64,000 nucleotides of DNA from Pseudomonas vlassakiae (GTDB lineage Bacteria > Pseudomonadota > Gammaproteobacteria > Pseudomonadales > Pseudomonadaceae), in assembly GCF_014269035.2 (NCBI RefSeq), contig NZ_JABWRP020000005.1, forward strand, positions 1-64,000, read 5' to 3'. Positions 54,545 to 64,000 of this stretch are shown in pieces (positions within the stretch are counted from its first letter, which is position 1; every line of letters starts with the position of its first letter). The notes below the pieces were generated by a model, which was not told the origin of the DNA, ran no database searches, and saw only the letters and a list, made by a program, of their open reading frames with translations. Made by a program: the position numbers and the translations under genes.

Positions 54545-54574
54545 TGGGACTTGACCGTTTTTTGAATGGTTCCG
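54545..54574 (-). promoter_or_regulatory. Possible AlgU (sigma-22)-type promoter of the DUF4398-lptF operon
   Basis: On the minus strand GGAACC is followed, after the usual 16-17 bp, by TCCCA. This is a partial match to the GAACTT/TCTGA consensus. It would leave a leader of about 115 nt. The expectation of AlgU control comes from P. aeruginosa lptF, not from this sequence alone. Confidence 0.3.
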
Positions 54575-54606
54575 AAAAAAATGCGCCGTTTTGCCATTTA
54601 TTTCTG

Positions 54607-54620
54607 ACTGATCGGTCAGT
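54607..54620. promoter_or_regulatory. Palindrome resembling a TetR-family operator
   Basis: ACTGA and TCAGT flank TCGG, the arrangement of many TetR-type operators. It lies between the DUF4398 gene start and the end of the next minus-strand gene. No adjacent regulator gene is present. Confidence 0.3.
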
Positions 54621-54657
54621 GAAGTTGGCCCGGAACTTTCGCCCGCTGGAGTGGTTT

Positions 54658-54678
54658 CCGGGCCTGTTGCAGGCCCGG
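54658..54678. terminator. Perfect hairpin downstream of the 54.7-kb gene
   Basis: CCGGGCCTG and CAGGCCCGG make a 9-bp stem with a TTG loop, 17 bp past the stop of the minus-strand gene at 54696. No T-tract follows, so termination may be partial. Confidence 0.5.
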
Positions 54679-54695
54679 ATCGGGGTACTGAACGC

Positions 54696-55040
54696 TCAGT
54701 TCCCGGTGTCTTCGCCGGTATTGCTGAGATCGTGCAGGTGGCGCCGTGACAGGGCCAGGAAACGCGGGGTCGGGCCGATGTCTTCGAACAGCGGGTCACC
54801 CTCTTCGTCAGTGGCGATGACCTTCTGGCCCTGCACGTAGGGGAAGCTGGCTTCCAGCTCTTCCAGCGCGGCGGCGACCAGTTCGCCGAGCAGTTCCTCG
54901 GCGGTGCGCTTGGGGTACATGTCGATCAGGGCAGCCAGGCGTGCCTCGGACTCCAGGTCCAAGTGCAAGGCGTGGCCGGTGGGGCTCAGGGTGCCGGCGG
55001 CATTCTGTTCCCAGTGCTGGGCGAGTTCGCGGATTTTCAT
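54696..55040 (-). CDS. Small conserved Pseudomonas protein upstream of ppc
   Basis: The 114-residue protein begins [20 protein letters not shown] and ends with an acidic tail. It is largely helical in the middle ([20 protein letters not shown]) with a conserved-looking [20 protein letters not shown] segment. I recall relatives at this locus in other pseudomonads, sometimes labelled pilin assembly protein, but nothing in the sequence supports that label. GAGGT precedes the ATG at 55040; the longer open frame would overlap ppc antisense. Confidence 0.75.
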   Translation of the reverse strand: MKIRELAQHWEQNAAGTLSPTGHALHLDLESEARLAALIDMYPKRTAEELLGELVAAALEELEASFPYVQGQKVIATDEEGDPLFEDIGPTPRFLALSRRHLHDLSNTGEDTGN

Positions 55041-55209
55041 GATGACCTCTGTGAACGCCAGAAAAGGCTGCATTGCATCGGACTGCGCTGGCTTAACTTT
55101 AGTTTGCTTTGCGCGATCGCGGCTTGCCATCGCGCCCCGGCAATGGGCACTCTTGGCCCAGTGCTGTTTCCTGAGCAGAGCGTGGCGAGCCGCGCCGAAG
55201 AGAGGGCCA

Positions 55210-57837
55210 ATGACTGATATCGATGTGCGCCTGCGTGAAGATGTCCATGTGTTGGGGGAGTTGCTCGGCGAGACCATCCGCCAGCAGCACGGTGATGCGT
55301 TCCTGCAGAAGATCGAGGACATCCGCCACAGTGCCAAGGCCGACCGCCGCGGTGCTGGCGAGCAGTTGAGCTCGACCTTGGCCGACCTGGCCGAAGAAGA
55401 CCTGCTGCCCGTGGCGCGAGCCTTCAACCAGTTCCTCAACCTGGCCAACATGGCCGAGCAGTATCAGTTGATCCGCCGTCGCGATGCCGGTCAGCCAGAG
55501 CCGTTCGAGGCGCGGGTCCTGCCCGAACTGCTGGCTCGCCTGAAGCAGGCCGGGCACAAGGATGAGGCCCTGGCCCGGCAGCTCGCCAAGCTCGATATCC
55601 AGCTGGTGCTGACCGCACACCCGACCGAAGTGGCGCGGCGCACGTTGATCCAGAAATACGATGCCATCGCCGGCCAGCTGGCCGTCCAGGACCACCGCGA
55701 CCTGACCCCCGCCGAGCGTGAACAGGTGCGCGAGCGCCTGCGCCGGCTGATCGCCGAGGCCTGGCACACCGAAGAGATCCGCCGCACCCGGCCCACCCCG
55801 GTAGACGAGGCCAAATGGGGCTTCGCGGTGATCGAACATTCGCTGTGGCAGGCCATCCCCAACCACTTGCGCAAGGTCGACAAGGCATTGTTCGACGCCA
55901 CCGGCCTGCACCTGCCGCTGGAAGCTGCGCCGATTCGCTTCGCCTCGTGGATGGGCGGTGACCGCGACGGCAACCCCAATGTCACGGCGGCCGTGACCCG
56001 TGAGGTATTGCTGCTGGCCCGCTGGATGGCCGCCGACCTGTTCCTGCGCGATATCGATGCGCTGGCGGCCGAGCTGTCCATGCAACAAGCCAGTGAGGCC
56101 TTGCGTGAACGTGTGGGCGACAGTGCCGAGCCGTACCGGGCAGTGCTCAAGCAGTTGCGCGAACGGCTGCGGGCGACCCGCGCCTGGGCCCAACTCGCAT
56201 TGACCAGCAACCAGCCGGCCAGCGCCGAGGTGCTGGTGGATAACCGCGACCTGATCGCACCGCTGGAGCTGTGCTATCAGTCGCTGCACGAATGCGGCAT
56301 GGGAGTGATCGCCGATGGCCCGCTGCTCGACAGCCTGCGCCGGGCGGTGACCTTCGGCCTGTTCCTCGGCCGCCTGGATGTGCGCCAGGATGCCGCCCGG
56401 CACCGTGATGCGCTGGCCGAGATTACCGATTACCTTGGCCTGGGCAGCTATGCCGACTGGGACGAAGAACAGCGCATCGCATTCCTCCAGGCGGAACTCA
56501 AGAATCGCCGGCCGTTGTTACCCGCGCACTTCAAGCCTCAGGCAGAGACCGCCGAGGTGTTGGCCACCTGCCGCGAGATCGCCGCTGCGCCGGGCGCTTC
56601 GCTGGGCTCCTACGTGATCTCGATGGCGGGTGCGGCCTCTGATGTGCTGGCCGTACAACTGCTGCTCAAGGAAGCCGGCCTTACCCGGCCGATGCGGGTG
56701 GTGCCGCTGTTCGAAACCCTGGCGGACCTGGACAACGCCGGGCCGGTGATGCAGCGCCTGCTTGGCCTGCCGGGCTACCGCGCCAGCCTGCGCGGGCCGC
56801 AGGAAGTGATGATCGGCTATTCCGACTCGGCCAAGGACGCGGGCACCACGGCAGCGGCCTGGGCCCAGTACCGTGCCCAGGAGAACCTGGTGCGCATCTG
56901 CCGCGAGCATCAGGTCGAACTGCTGCTGTTCCACGGCCGTGGTGGCACGGTGGGCCGTGGTGGTGGCCCGGCCCATGCGGCGATTCTGTCGCAGCCTCCG
57001 GGTTCGGTGGCAGGTCGGTTCCGCACCACCGAACAGGGCGAGATGATTCGCTTCAAGTTCGGCTTGCCGGCCATCGCCGAGCAGAATCTCAACCTGTACC
57101 TGGCTGCTGTGCTCGAAGCGACCTTGCTACCGCCACCCCCTCCAGAACCCGCCTGGCGGGCATTGATGGACCAGCTGGCAGCCGATGGCCTCAAGGCCTA
57201 CCGCGGTGTGGTGCGGGAAAACCCGGACTTCGTCGAATACTTCCGCCAGTCCACCCCGGAGCAGGAACTGGGACGCCTGCCGCTGGGCAGCCGCCCGGCC
57301 AAGCGCCGCGCCGGTGGTATCGAAAGCCTGCGGGCGATCCCCTGGATCTTCGGCTGGACCCAGACACGCCTGATGCTGCCGGCCTGGCTGGGGTGGGAGA
57401 CCGCCCTGAGCAATGCCTTGGCGCGAGGCCAGGGCGAACTGCTGGCGCAGATGCGCGAGCAGTGGCCATTCTTCCGCACCCGCATCGACATGCTGGAAAT
57501 GGTCCTGGCCAAGGCCGACGCGCAAATCGCCGAGGCCTACGACCAACGTCTAGTGCAACCAGGCCTGCTTCCATTAGGTGCGCACTTGCGCGACCTATTG
57601 TCGCAGTCGTGCCAGGTGGTGCTGGGCCTGACCGGCCAGCCGGTGCTACTGGCGCACAGCCCCGAGACCCTGGAATTTATCAGCTTGCGCAATACCTACC
57701 TGGACCCGCTGCACCGCCTGCAGGCCGAGTTGCTGGCCCGTTCACGCAGCCGCGAAGCCGCTCTGGACAGCCCGTTGGAGCAGGCCCTGCTGGTGACCGT
57801 GGCAGGTATCGCCGCGGGCCTGCGCAACACCGGGTAA
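55210..57837 (+). CDS. ppc: Phosphoenolpyruvate carboxylase
   Basis: The 875-residue enzyme carboxylates PEP to oxaloacetate to refill the TCA cycle. Catalytic His137 is in [13 protein letters not shown]; the Gly-rich [14 protein letters not shown] loop and the C-terminal RNTG that closes the active site are present. ATG 55210 has AGAGGG upstream. An in-frame extension back to 54904 would read through the divergent gene and is rejected. Confidence 0.98.
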   Translation: MTDIDVRLREDVHVLGELLGETIRQQHGDAFLQKIEDIRHSAKADRRGAGEQLSSTLADLAEEDLLPVARAFNQFLNLANMAEQYQLIRRRDAGQPEPFEARVLPELLARLKQAGHKDEALARQLAKLDIQLVLTAHPTEVARRTLIQKYDAIAGQLAVQDHRDLTPAEREQVRERLRRLIAEAWHTEEIRRTRPTPVDEAKWGFAVIEHSLWQAIPNHLRKVDKALFDATGLHLPLEAAPIRFASWMGGDRDGNPNVTAAVTREVLLLARWMAADLFLRDIDALAAELSMQQASEALRERVGDSAEPYRAVLKQLRERLRATRAWAQLALTSNQPASAEVLVDNRDLIAPLELCYQSLHECGMGVIADGPLLDSLRRAVTFGLFLGRLDVRQDAARHRDALAEITDYLGLGSYADWDEEQRIAFLQAELKNRRPLLPAHFKPQAETAEVLATCREIAAAPGASLGSYVISMAGAASDVLAVQLLLKEAGLTRPMRVVPLFETLADLDNAGPVMQRLLGLPGYRASLRGPQEVMIGYSDSAKDAGTTAAAWAQYRAQENLVRICREHQVELLLFHGRGGTVGRGGGPAHAAILSQPPGSVAGRFRTTEQGEMIRFKFGLPAIAEQNLNLYLAAVLEATLLPPPPPEPAWRALMDQLAADGLKAYRGVVRENPDFVEYFRQSTPEQELGRLPLGSRPAKRRAGGIESLRAIPWIFGWTQTRLMLPAWLGWETALSNALARGQGELLAQMREQWPFFRTRIDMLEMVLAKADAQIAEAYDQRLVQPGLLPLGAHLRDLLSQSCQVVLGLTGQPVLLAHSPETLEFISLRNTYLDPLHRLQAELLARSRSREAALDSPLEQALLVTVAGIAAGLRNTG

Positions 57838-57866
57838 GGCCCGCCGTCGCGGCCCTTGCCGGTTGA

Positions 57867-58745
<879 letters not shown>

Positions 58746-58776
58746 TCCAAACACCTGACGCAGCGGCCGCTTTTTT

Positions 58777-58906
58777 TGTGGGAGCGGCCTTGTCGGATCG
58801 CCGCACCGGTCGGATTGGGCTGCAAAGCAGCCCCTCGATTTTTGCCGTGTCGCTGACATCCTGGGGCCGCTTCGCGGCCCTTTCGCGACACAAGGCCGCT
58901 CCCACA
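58777..58906. repeat. Imperfect inverted repeat with nested hairpins between adk and tsaB
   Basis: TGTGGGAGCGGCCTTGTCG (58777-58795) recurs inverted at 58886-58906 with a two-base insertion. Between the arms are GGGCTGC-AAA-GCAGCCC (58817-58833), followed closely by a T5 tract and likely to act as the adk terminator, and GGGCCGC/GCGGCCC (from 58865). The outer arms resemble a second P. putida palindromic repeat family. Confidence 0.75.
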
Positions 58907-58921
58907 GGGGCCGCAGCTGCT

Positions 58922-58928
58922 CTATACT
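58922..58928 (+). promoter_or_regulatory. Candidate -10 element of tsaB
   Basis: CTATACT lies 35 bp upstream of the tsaB ATG. It matches the extended -10 often used by RpoS and sigma-70; no clear -35 is visible. Confidence 0.4.
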
Positions 58929-58963
58929 GCCGCTCTTTCCCCTAGCACCTGGATACCCGTTCG

Positions 58964-59638
58964 ATGACCACCCTGCTGGCCCTGGATACCGCCACCGAAG
59001 CCTGTTCCGTTGCGCTGCTGAATGACGGCAAGGTAACCAGCCATTACGAGGTGATCCCGCGCATGCATGCGCAGAAGCTGCTGCCGATGATCAAGCAACT
59101 GCTGGCAGACTCCGGTGTGGCGTTGAATGCACTGGATGCAATCGCCTTCGGCCGTGGGCCGGGCGCGTTCACCGGGGTGCGCATCGCCATCGGTGTGGTG
59201 CAGGGCCTGGCTTTTGCGCTGGACCGCCCGGTGCTGCCGGTGTCCAACCTGGCCGCGCTGGCTCAGGGCGCGTTGCGCGAGCATGGCGTGCAGCAGGTGG
59301 CTGCGGCCATCGACGCGCGCATGGATGAGGTGTATTGGGGTTGCTACAAGGCCGAAGCCGGCGAGATGCGCCTGCAAGGGCTGGAAGCCGTGCTCCCGCC
59401 CGAGCGCGTGGCCCTGCCCGCAGGCAGCAGCGGTGACTGGTTCGGTGCCGGTACCGGCTGGAGCTATGCCGAACGCCTGGCGGTACAGGCCAGCGCCACG
59501 AACGCTTCAGCATTGCCAAGTGCCCTGGATATCCTCAGCCTGGCCAGCTTCGCCTGGGGCCGTGGTGAGGCAATCGCCGCCGAACAGGCGCAACCGGTCT
59601 ACTTGCGCGATAATGTGGCGACACCCAAGGCGCGCTGA
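58964..59638 (+). CDS. tsaB: tRNA threonylcarbamoyladenosine biosynthesis protein TsaB
   Basis: The 224-residue actin-fold protein begins TTLLALDTATEACSVALL and has FGRGPGAFTGVRIAIGVVQG, the TsaB signature. TsaB is a catalytically inactive partner of TsaD in making t6A37 on ANN-decoding tRNAs. Length is normal. A 7-bp hairpin follows 15 bp after the stop. Confidence 0.96.
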   Translation: MTTLLALDTATEACSVALLNDGKVTSHYEVIPRMHAQKLLPMIKQLLADSGVALNALDAIAFGRGPGAFTGVRIAIGVVQGLAFALDRPVLPVSNLAALAQGALREHGVQQVAAAIDARMDEVYWGCYKAEAGEMRLQGLEAVLPPERVALPAGSSGDWFGAGTGWSYAERLAVQASATNASALPSALDILSLASFAWGRGEAIAAEQAQPVYLRDNVATPKAR

Positions 59639-59652
59639 GTGCTGTTCGTCGG

Positions 59653-59671
59653 TTATCGCGGTTGGCGATAA
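59653..59671 (+). terminator. Hairpin after tsaB
   Basis: TTATCGC and GCGATAA form a perfect 7-bp stem with a GGTTG loop, followed by AACCTTT. The short T-run is weak for a terminator. Confidence 0.45.
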
Positions 59672-59770
59672 AACCTTTAGGCGCAAACTGTGGTCCAGTT
59701 ATCACTCGAGCATTAGCGACGCAATCCTGATGCTGCTAGATTGCCATCATTGGTCCTGAGTGCTCACTCC

Positions 59771-60058
59771 ATGCGTATCGACGGTTTTTCCTCGCAGTCC
59801 TACCCGATCAAGCGCACGCCGCGCAAAGCAGCGGTGCGCGACGAGAGTGTCGATGATGCCGAGCTGATCGAGGAGAGCGAAGTCACTCAGGAGGCTGCTG
59901 CGCGTCGTCGTCCGGCGGGCTTGCCGGCTCGTCAGCAGGACATGGTGTTCCCCCGCGCCCGTGACCGGCGCACCGCTACCGCGTTGGCCAGCTACCTCAG
60001 CACGGCCGGTTTTACCGACTGGGACATGGAAGTACTGGGGCTCGACCTGTACATTTGA
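59771..60058 (+). CDS. Small conserved-looking protein of unknown function
   Basis: The 95-residue protein starts MRIDGFSSQSYPIKRTPRKA, has a charged, probably disordered middle (DESVDDAELIEESEVTQEAA) and a compact C-terminus (ATALASYLSTAGFTDWDMEV). I do not recognise the family. It ends 3 bp before the DUF72 gene, suggesting co-translation. No strong ribosome-binding site precedes the ATG. Confidence 0.65.
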   Translation: MRIDGFSSQSYPIKRTPRKAAVRDESVDDAELIEESEVTQEAAARRRPAGLPARQQDMVFPRARDRRTATALASYLSTAGFTDWDMEVLGLDLYI

Positions 60059-60061
60059 CGG

Positions 60062-60931
60062 ATGAGTCCGTCACCCTTGCCTTATTTCGTAGGTTGCCCG
60101 TCCTGGAGCGAGAACGCCTGGCGCGAGTACCTGTATCCCGCCGACGCCACCACCCATGAAATGCTTGGCTACTACAGCCGGGTATTCAACGCCGTCGAGG
60201 GCAACACCACGTTTTATGCCCGGCCGGCACCCGGCACCGTCGCCCGCTGGGCGCAGGTCATGCCCGCGCACTTCCGTTTCACCGCCAAGTTCCCGGGTGA
60301 TATCAGCCACGCAGGTGACCTGGGGGATCAGCTGGAGTCTGCCTTCGACTTCACTCGTCTGATGGCACCCTTGGGCCAGCGGGTCTCGCCGTACTGGCTG
60401 CAGTTGCCGCGCCTGTTCAGCCCGGCACGGCTGGGCGAGCTGTGCCACTTCCTCGACGAGATCGCTGTGCCGGTGGCGGTGGAAGTGCGTCACCCGGCGT
60501 TTTTCGCCAAGGGCGAGGAAGAACGACTGCTCAACCGCCTGCTCCACGAACGCGGCGTTGAGCGCATCTGCCTTGACCCCCGCGCCCTGTTCAGCTGCAC
60601 CTCACGCGACCCGGCAGTGCTGCATGCACAGTCGAAGAAGCCCAAGGTGCCACCGCGTCCCGCAGCCTTCAGCCAGTACCCGCAGGTGCGCTTCATCGGC
60701 CATCCGCAGCTTGAGGCCAACGACACGTTCCTCACGCCCTGGGTAGACAAGGTCGCCGCCTGGATCGAGGAGGGGCGCAGTCCTTATGTGTTCCTGCATA
60801 CGTCCGACAACCGTCTGGCTGCCGCGCTGGCCCAGCGTTTTCACCGACAGCTGATGGCGCGTCTGCCAGGCTTGCCCGCATTACCTGAATTGCCGCGCGC
60901 CCCTGAGGTCGAACAACTGGGGCTACTCTGA
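60062..60931 (+). CDS. DUF72 family protein
   Basis: The 289-residue protein has the DUF72 TIM-barrel-like pattern: FVGCPSWSENAWREYLYP at the N-terminus, NAVEGNTTFYARPAPGTVARW, FRFTAKFPGDISHAG and VAVEVRHPAFFAKGEEE. Members are thought to be metal-dependent phosphoesterase- or endonuclease-like, but no activity is firmly assigned. It lies 3 bp after the small protein gene at 59771. Confidence 0.88.
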   Translation: MSPSPLPYFVGCPSWSENAWREYLYPADATTHEMLGYYSRVFNAVEGNTTFYARPAPGTVARWAQVMPAHFRFTAKFPGDISHAGDLGDQLESAFDFTRLMAPLGQRVSPYWLQLPRLFSPARLGELCHFLDEIAVPVAVEVRHPAFFAKGEEERLLNRLLHERGVERICLDPRALFSCTSRDPAVLHAQSKKPKVPPRPAAFSQYPQVRFIGHPQLEANDTFLTPWVDKVAAWIEEGRSPYVFLHTSDNRLAAALAQRFHRQLMARLPGLPALPELPRAPEVEQLGLL

Positions 60932-60959
60932 CCCTTCCCTGACCCCGGAGGTTGTGATC

Positions 60960-61790
60960 ATGGATGTACAGACCCTGCGAGCCGAAGCCTTCAAGGCGCT
61001 GCACGAGCGTGATGGCGCCTTCGTCATGCCCAACCCCTGGGACGCCGGCTCCGCCAGGCTGTTGGCAAGCCTCGGTTTCGAAGCACTGGCCACAACCAGT
61101 GCCGGCCTGGCTTTCAGCCTCGGACGACCGGATGCCGAGGGTGCCTTGAGCCTGGATGAGACATTGGCTAACGCCGGGGTGATCGTCGATGCCACGCCCT
61201 TGCCGGTGGCCGCCGACTTGGAAAATGGCTTTGGCGACCTGCCGGAGGACTGCGCCCAGACCCTCCTGCGTGCCGCTGGGACGGGATTGGTCGGCGGTTC
61301 GATCGAAGATGCCAGCGGCCGTCCAGAGGCGCCGATCTATGACTTCGAGCTGGCTGTAGCGAGGGTTCGAGCTGCGGTGCAGGCCGCGCGCAGCCTGCCA
61401 TTCCCCTTCACCCTGTGTGCCCGTGCGGAAAACCTGCTGCATGGGCGGATGGACCTTGACGATACCATCCTGCGCCTGCAGGCCTTTGCCGAGGCGGGTG
61501 CCGATGTGCTCTACGCGCCGGGATTGCGCAGTGTCGATGAGGTGCGAGCGGTGGTGCAGGCCGTGGCGCCGAAGCCGGTCAACGTGCTGATGGGGCTGGC
61601 GGGCGTGCCGTTGAGCGTCAACCAGCTGCAGGACTTGGGCGTGCGCCGTATCAGTGTCGGTTCATCGTTGGCCCGGGCAGCACTCGGCGCGTTGCAGCGT
61701 GCGGCCCTGGAGATTCGTGACCAGGGCACTTTCAGTTACGGTGAGCAGGCCTTGCCGTTCGCCCAGCTCAACGACCTGTTCCGTCGCTGA
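60960..61790 (+). CDS. Isocitrate lyase/phosphoenolpyruvate mutase superfamily protein
   Basis: The 276-residue protein has the TIM-barrel motifs of this superfamily: AFVMPNPWDAGSARLLASLG, ATTSAGLAFSLGRPD, VAADLENGFGD with the metal-binding acids, and GGSIEDASG. The KKCGH loop of true isocitrate lyases is not present. It could cleave or rearrange a 2-oxo acid, as methylisocitrate or oxaloacetate lyase relatives do. ATG 60960 has GGAGG eight bases upstream; the GTG at 60954 is too close to it. Confidence 0.88.
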   Translation: MDVQTLRAEAFKALHERDGAFVMPNPWDAGSARLLASLGFEALATTSAGLAFSLGRPDAEGALSLDETLANAGVIVDATPLPVAADLENGFGDLPEDCAQTLLRAAGTGLVGGSIEDASGRPEAPIYDFELAVARVRAAVQAARSLPFPFTLCARAENLLHGRMDLDDTILRLQAFAEAGADVLYAPGLRSVDEVRAVVQAVAPKPVNVLMGLAGVPLSVNQLQDLGVRRISVGSSLARAALGALQRAALEIRDQGTFSYGEQALPFAQLNDLFRR

Positions 61791-61796
61791 GGCGCC

Positions 61797-62486
61797 ATGC
61801 GCACCGTGATGCTGGCATGCGCCCTGCTGTTGGTGATGGCGGGCCTGGCCTGGCAATTCGGCTGGCGCCTTCCGGACACCTGGAACCCGTGGGCGGCGCT
61901 GGATGTGCGCCAGCCGCCGAACTGGCTGACGAGTTACAAGCTGTCGCGGCTGCGCAACGACCCAGGCTTGTGCCGCCAGGCCCTGGAGACGTCCGGGCTG
62001 CGTTACCGGGCGCAGGTCGACAGCCCGCCATCGGCCAGCTGCCCGCTGCAGAACGTGTGGCGTATCGAGCGAGGGGACGTTCGCCTGAGCAGCAGCTTTC
62101 TGGCCAGTTGCCCGTTGGCGGTCGCCTATGCGTTGTTCGAGCGGCATGGGCTACAGCCTGCTGCGCAGCGGGTATTTGGCCAGCCTGTGGTGCAAGTGGA
62201 TCACTTGGGCAGCTTTGCCTGCCGCAATGTCTACAACCGCAAGCAAGGGCGTCTGAGCCAGCACGCTACGGCCAACGCGCTGGATATCAGCGGCTTTCGT
62301 CTGCAAGACGGTCAGCGCGTCGTGCTGGCGCGGGACTGGCAGGCGGGCGGGCAGAAGGGTGAATTTCTGAGACAGGTGCGACACGCGGCGTGCGACAGTT
62401 TCAGCACGGTGCTGGGACCGGACTACAACGCGGCCCACCACAATCACTTTCATCTGGACATGGGGCGTTGGCAGGTCTGTCGCTGA
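61797..62486 (+). CDS. Extensin-like family protein (peptidase M15-like fold), membrane-anchored
   Basis: The 229-residue protein has one N-terminal hydrophobic segment (MLACALLLVMAGLAWQFGW) and an extensin-like C-terminal domain. Zinc-peptidase-like residues are visible: QHATANALDISGF (His and Asp) and HHNHFHLDMGRW. The fold is shared with D-Ala-D-Ala carboxypeptidases of the VanY type, so peptidoglycan-related activity is a reasonable guess. It starts 6 bp after the preceding gene's stop. Confidence 0.85.
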   Translation: MRTVMLACALLLVMAGLAWQFGWRLPDTWNPWAALDVRQPPNWLTSYKLSRLRNDPGLCRQALETSGLRYRAQVDSPPSASCPLQNVWRIERGDVRLSSSFLASCPLAVAYALFERHGLQPAAQRVFGQPVVQVDHLGSFACRNVYNRKQGRLSQHATANALDISGFRLQDGQRVVLARDWQAGGQKGEFLRQVRHAACDSFSTVLGPDYNAAHHNHFHLDMGRWQVCR

Positions 62487-62488
62487 TC

Positions 62489-63109
62489 TCAGGCCTGGAC
62501 GCGAACGTTGTTCAGCACGACCGGGCGCGCCCAGTGCATGTCGAACTCAAGGTCGTGCTGCTGCTTGGCGAGGGTCGCCTCGTCAAACGGTTCCGGCGCG
62601 GGATCGAGCAGATTCCCTTCCAATTCGGCGATCGGCAGGTGCAGTGGGCGCGGGGAAGGGCCCGGGCCTGGTTCGGGGAGCGGGTGGCCCTGGCTCATCA
62701 CCACCGGGCGCAGCCAGCTGTTGCTGAGGTCGAGCTGGCGCTGTTGCTGGATCATCTCGGCCGCGCTGAACGGCTCGGGCGCCGGCGCCATCAGGTTGGC
62801 CTGCAATTCCGCCTTGGGCAGGAACAGTGGCTCGGGCGGTGCGACGATGGTGTCCTGTACCGGGCAGGCGCGCTGGGTTTCGATCAGGGCCAGGGCCTTG
62901 GCCCCGCCGATCGGCTCGCCGCTGGCCTGGTCATACTGGACCATGGCCTGGCTGACGCTGTCCGGTTCTTCCGCTTGCTGCTCGGCCATCGCGCGGGCGA
63001 AGAAATCCTGCCACAGGTGGCTGACGCCCCCGAGTGCCTGGGTATTCTGCCGACCGTAGTTGCCGACAGGCGACAAGTAGGTCAAGCCGATGGGAAGAGT
63101 ATCTGTCAT
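62489..63109 (-). CDS. Protein of unknown function built on a tandem duplication
   Basis: The 206-residue protein has a non-repeated N-terminal part (MTDTLPIGLTYLSPVGNYGR, with an acidic helix SHLWQDFFARAMAEQQ). Two copies of a roughly 48-residue unit follow: EPLFLPKAELQANLMAPAPE onward and RPLHLPIAELEGNLLDPAPE onward, each ending in a W-x-RPVV motif. No signal peptide or membrane segment is seen. I do not recognise the family. It ends 2 bp from the converging extensin gene. ATG 63109 lacks a good ribosome-binding site. Confidence 0.7.
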   Translation of the reverse strand: MTDTLPIGLTYLSPVGNYGRQNTQALGGVSHLWQDFFARAMAEQQAEEPDSVSQAMVQYDQASGEPIGGAKALALIETQRACPVQDTIVAPPEPLFLPKAELQANLMAPAPEPFSAAEMIQQQRQLDLSNSWLRPVVMSQGHPLPEPGPGPSPRPLHLPIAELEGNLLDPAPEPFDEATLAKQQHDLEFDMHWARPVVLNNVRVQA

Positions 63110-63209
63110 GGCAGTCGTGCGCGCTGTGCTCTGGCAGAATAGCGGAATATTGCCTGTATCGGCCGTGGCGGCCGATACATGAGGGGCAGGGTTCAATTTC
63201 TAGGTGTGA

Positions 63210-63989
<780 letters not shown>

Positions 63990-64000
63990 TCGCCTGCCCC

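Noticed and set aside
54904..55209. N-terminal extension of phosphoenolpyruvate carboxylase
   Set aside because: The extension overlaps the divergent small gene antisense; the ATG at 55210 has a good ribosome-binding site and gives the normal N-terminus.

Overview
The window looks like chromosomal DNA of a Pseudomonas putida-group bacterium. Three things point there: high-GC coding with strong third-position bias; gene order that follows other fluorescent pseudomonads (ffh-rpsP-rimM-trmD-rplS, hom-thrC, the complete wsp cluster followed by prfB-lysS, then ppc-adk-tsaB); and palindromic REP/REPIN sequences of the P. putida type in many intergenic gaps. Nearly everything is core genome. I saw no rRNA, tRNA, CRISPR array, insertion sequence or prophage. 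The identifications rest on reading protein sequences and on remembered gene order, not on database searches.

Layout. 1-6.3 kb: a two-partner secretion operon (TpsB transporter, then a cysteine-free 1509-residue TpsA adhesin) on the minus strand. 6.4-10.8 kb: an L,D-transpeptidase and two divergent Nudix hydrolases, a gamma-carbonic anhydrase, a small DUF1289 protein, a VUT-family membrane protein and purT. 10.9-14.5 kb (minus): a YhjE-like MFS transporter, a CorC/HlyC-type CBS protein and a CcsA-like cytochrome c assembly protein. 14.6-18.3 kb (plus): SRP GTPase Ffh and the ribosomal protein/rRNA maturation/tRNA methylation operon. 18.3-24.6 kb: thioesterase, xerD, dsbC, hom, thrC, two small Pseudomonas-type proteins and a candidate structured small RNA. 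24.6-30.6 kb: a periplasmic-binding-like protein, a CoA-transferase, yaeQ, recJ, a perfect 64-bp inverted repeat and an old-yellow-enzyme reductase. 30.6-31.2 kb: a HicAB toxin-antitoxin module with an operator abutting hicA.

31.3-36.8 kb (minus): a polyamine uptake and catabolism operon in the order of E. coli ydcSTUV-patD (binding protein, ATPase, two permeases, gamma-aminobutyraldehyde dehydrogenase). 37-46.2 kb (plus): a DUF533 protein and the complete surface-sensing wspABCDEFR pathway, whose output is the diguanylate cyclase WspR. 46.3-49 kb: prfB with its +1 programmed frameshift, and lysS. 49-53 kb: a TetR regulator, a lipoprotein, a DUF1704 'QEGLA' metallopeptidase-like protein, a lipoprotein alpha/beta hydrolase and a small membrane protein. 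53-55 kb (minus): an OmpA-like lipoprotein (LptF-like) behind a DUF4398 lipoprotein, and a small conserved protein. 55.2-64 kb: ppc, adk, tsaB, several small or enzymatic proteins, a protein built on a tandem duplication, and rsmJ.

No wholly new multi-gene system stands out. The observations most worth following up are the structured-RNA candidate after the DUF3509-like gene, the DUF1704 peptidase-like gene and its neighbours, the HicA start/operator arrangement, the perfect 64-bp inverted repeat, a receiver-like protein with Glu at the phosphoacceptor position, and a small protein with an internal duplication.
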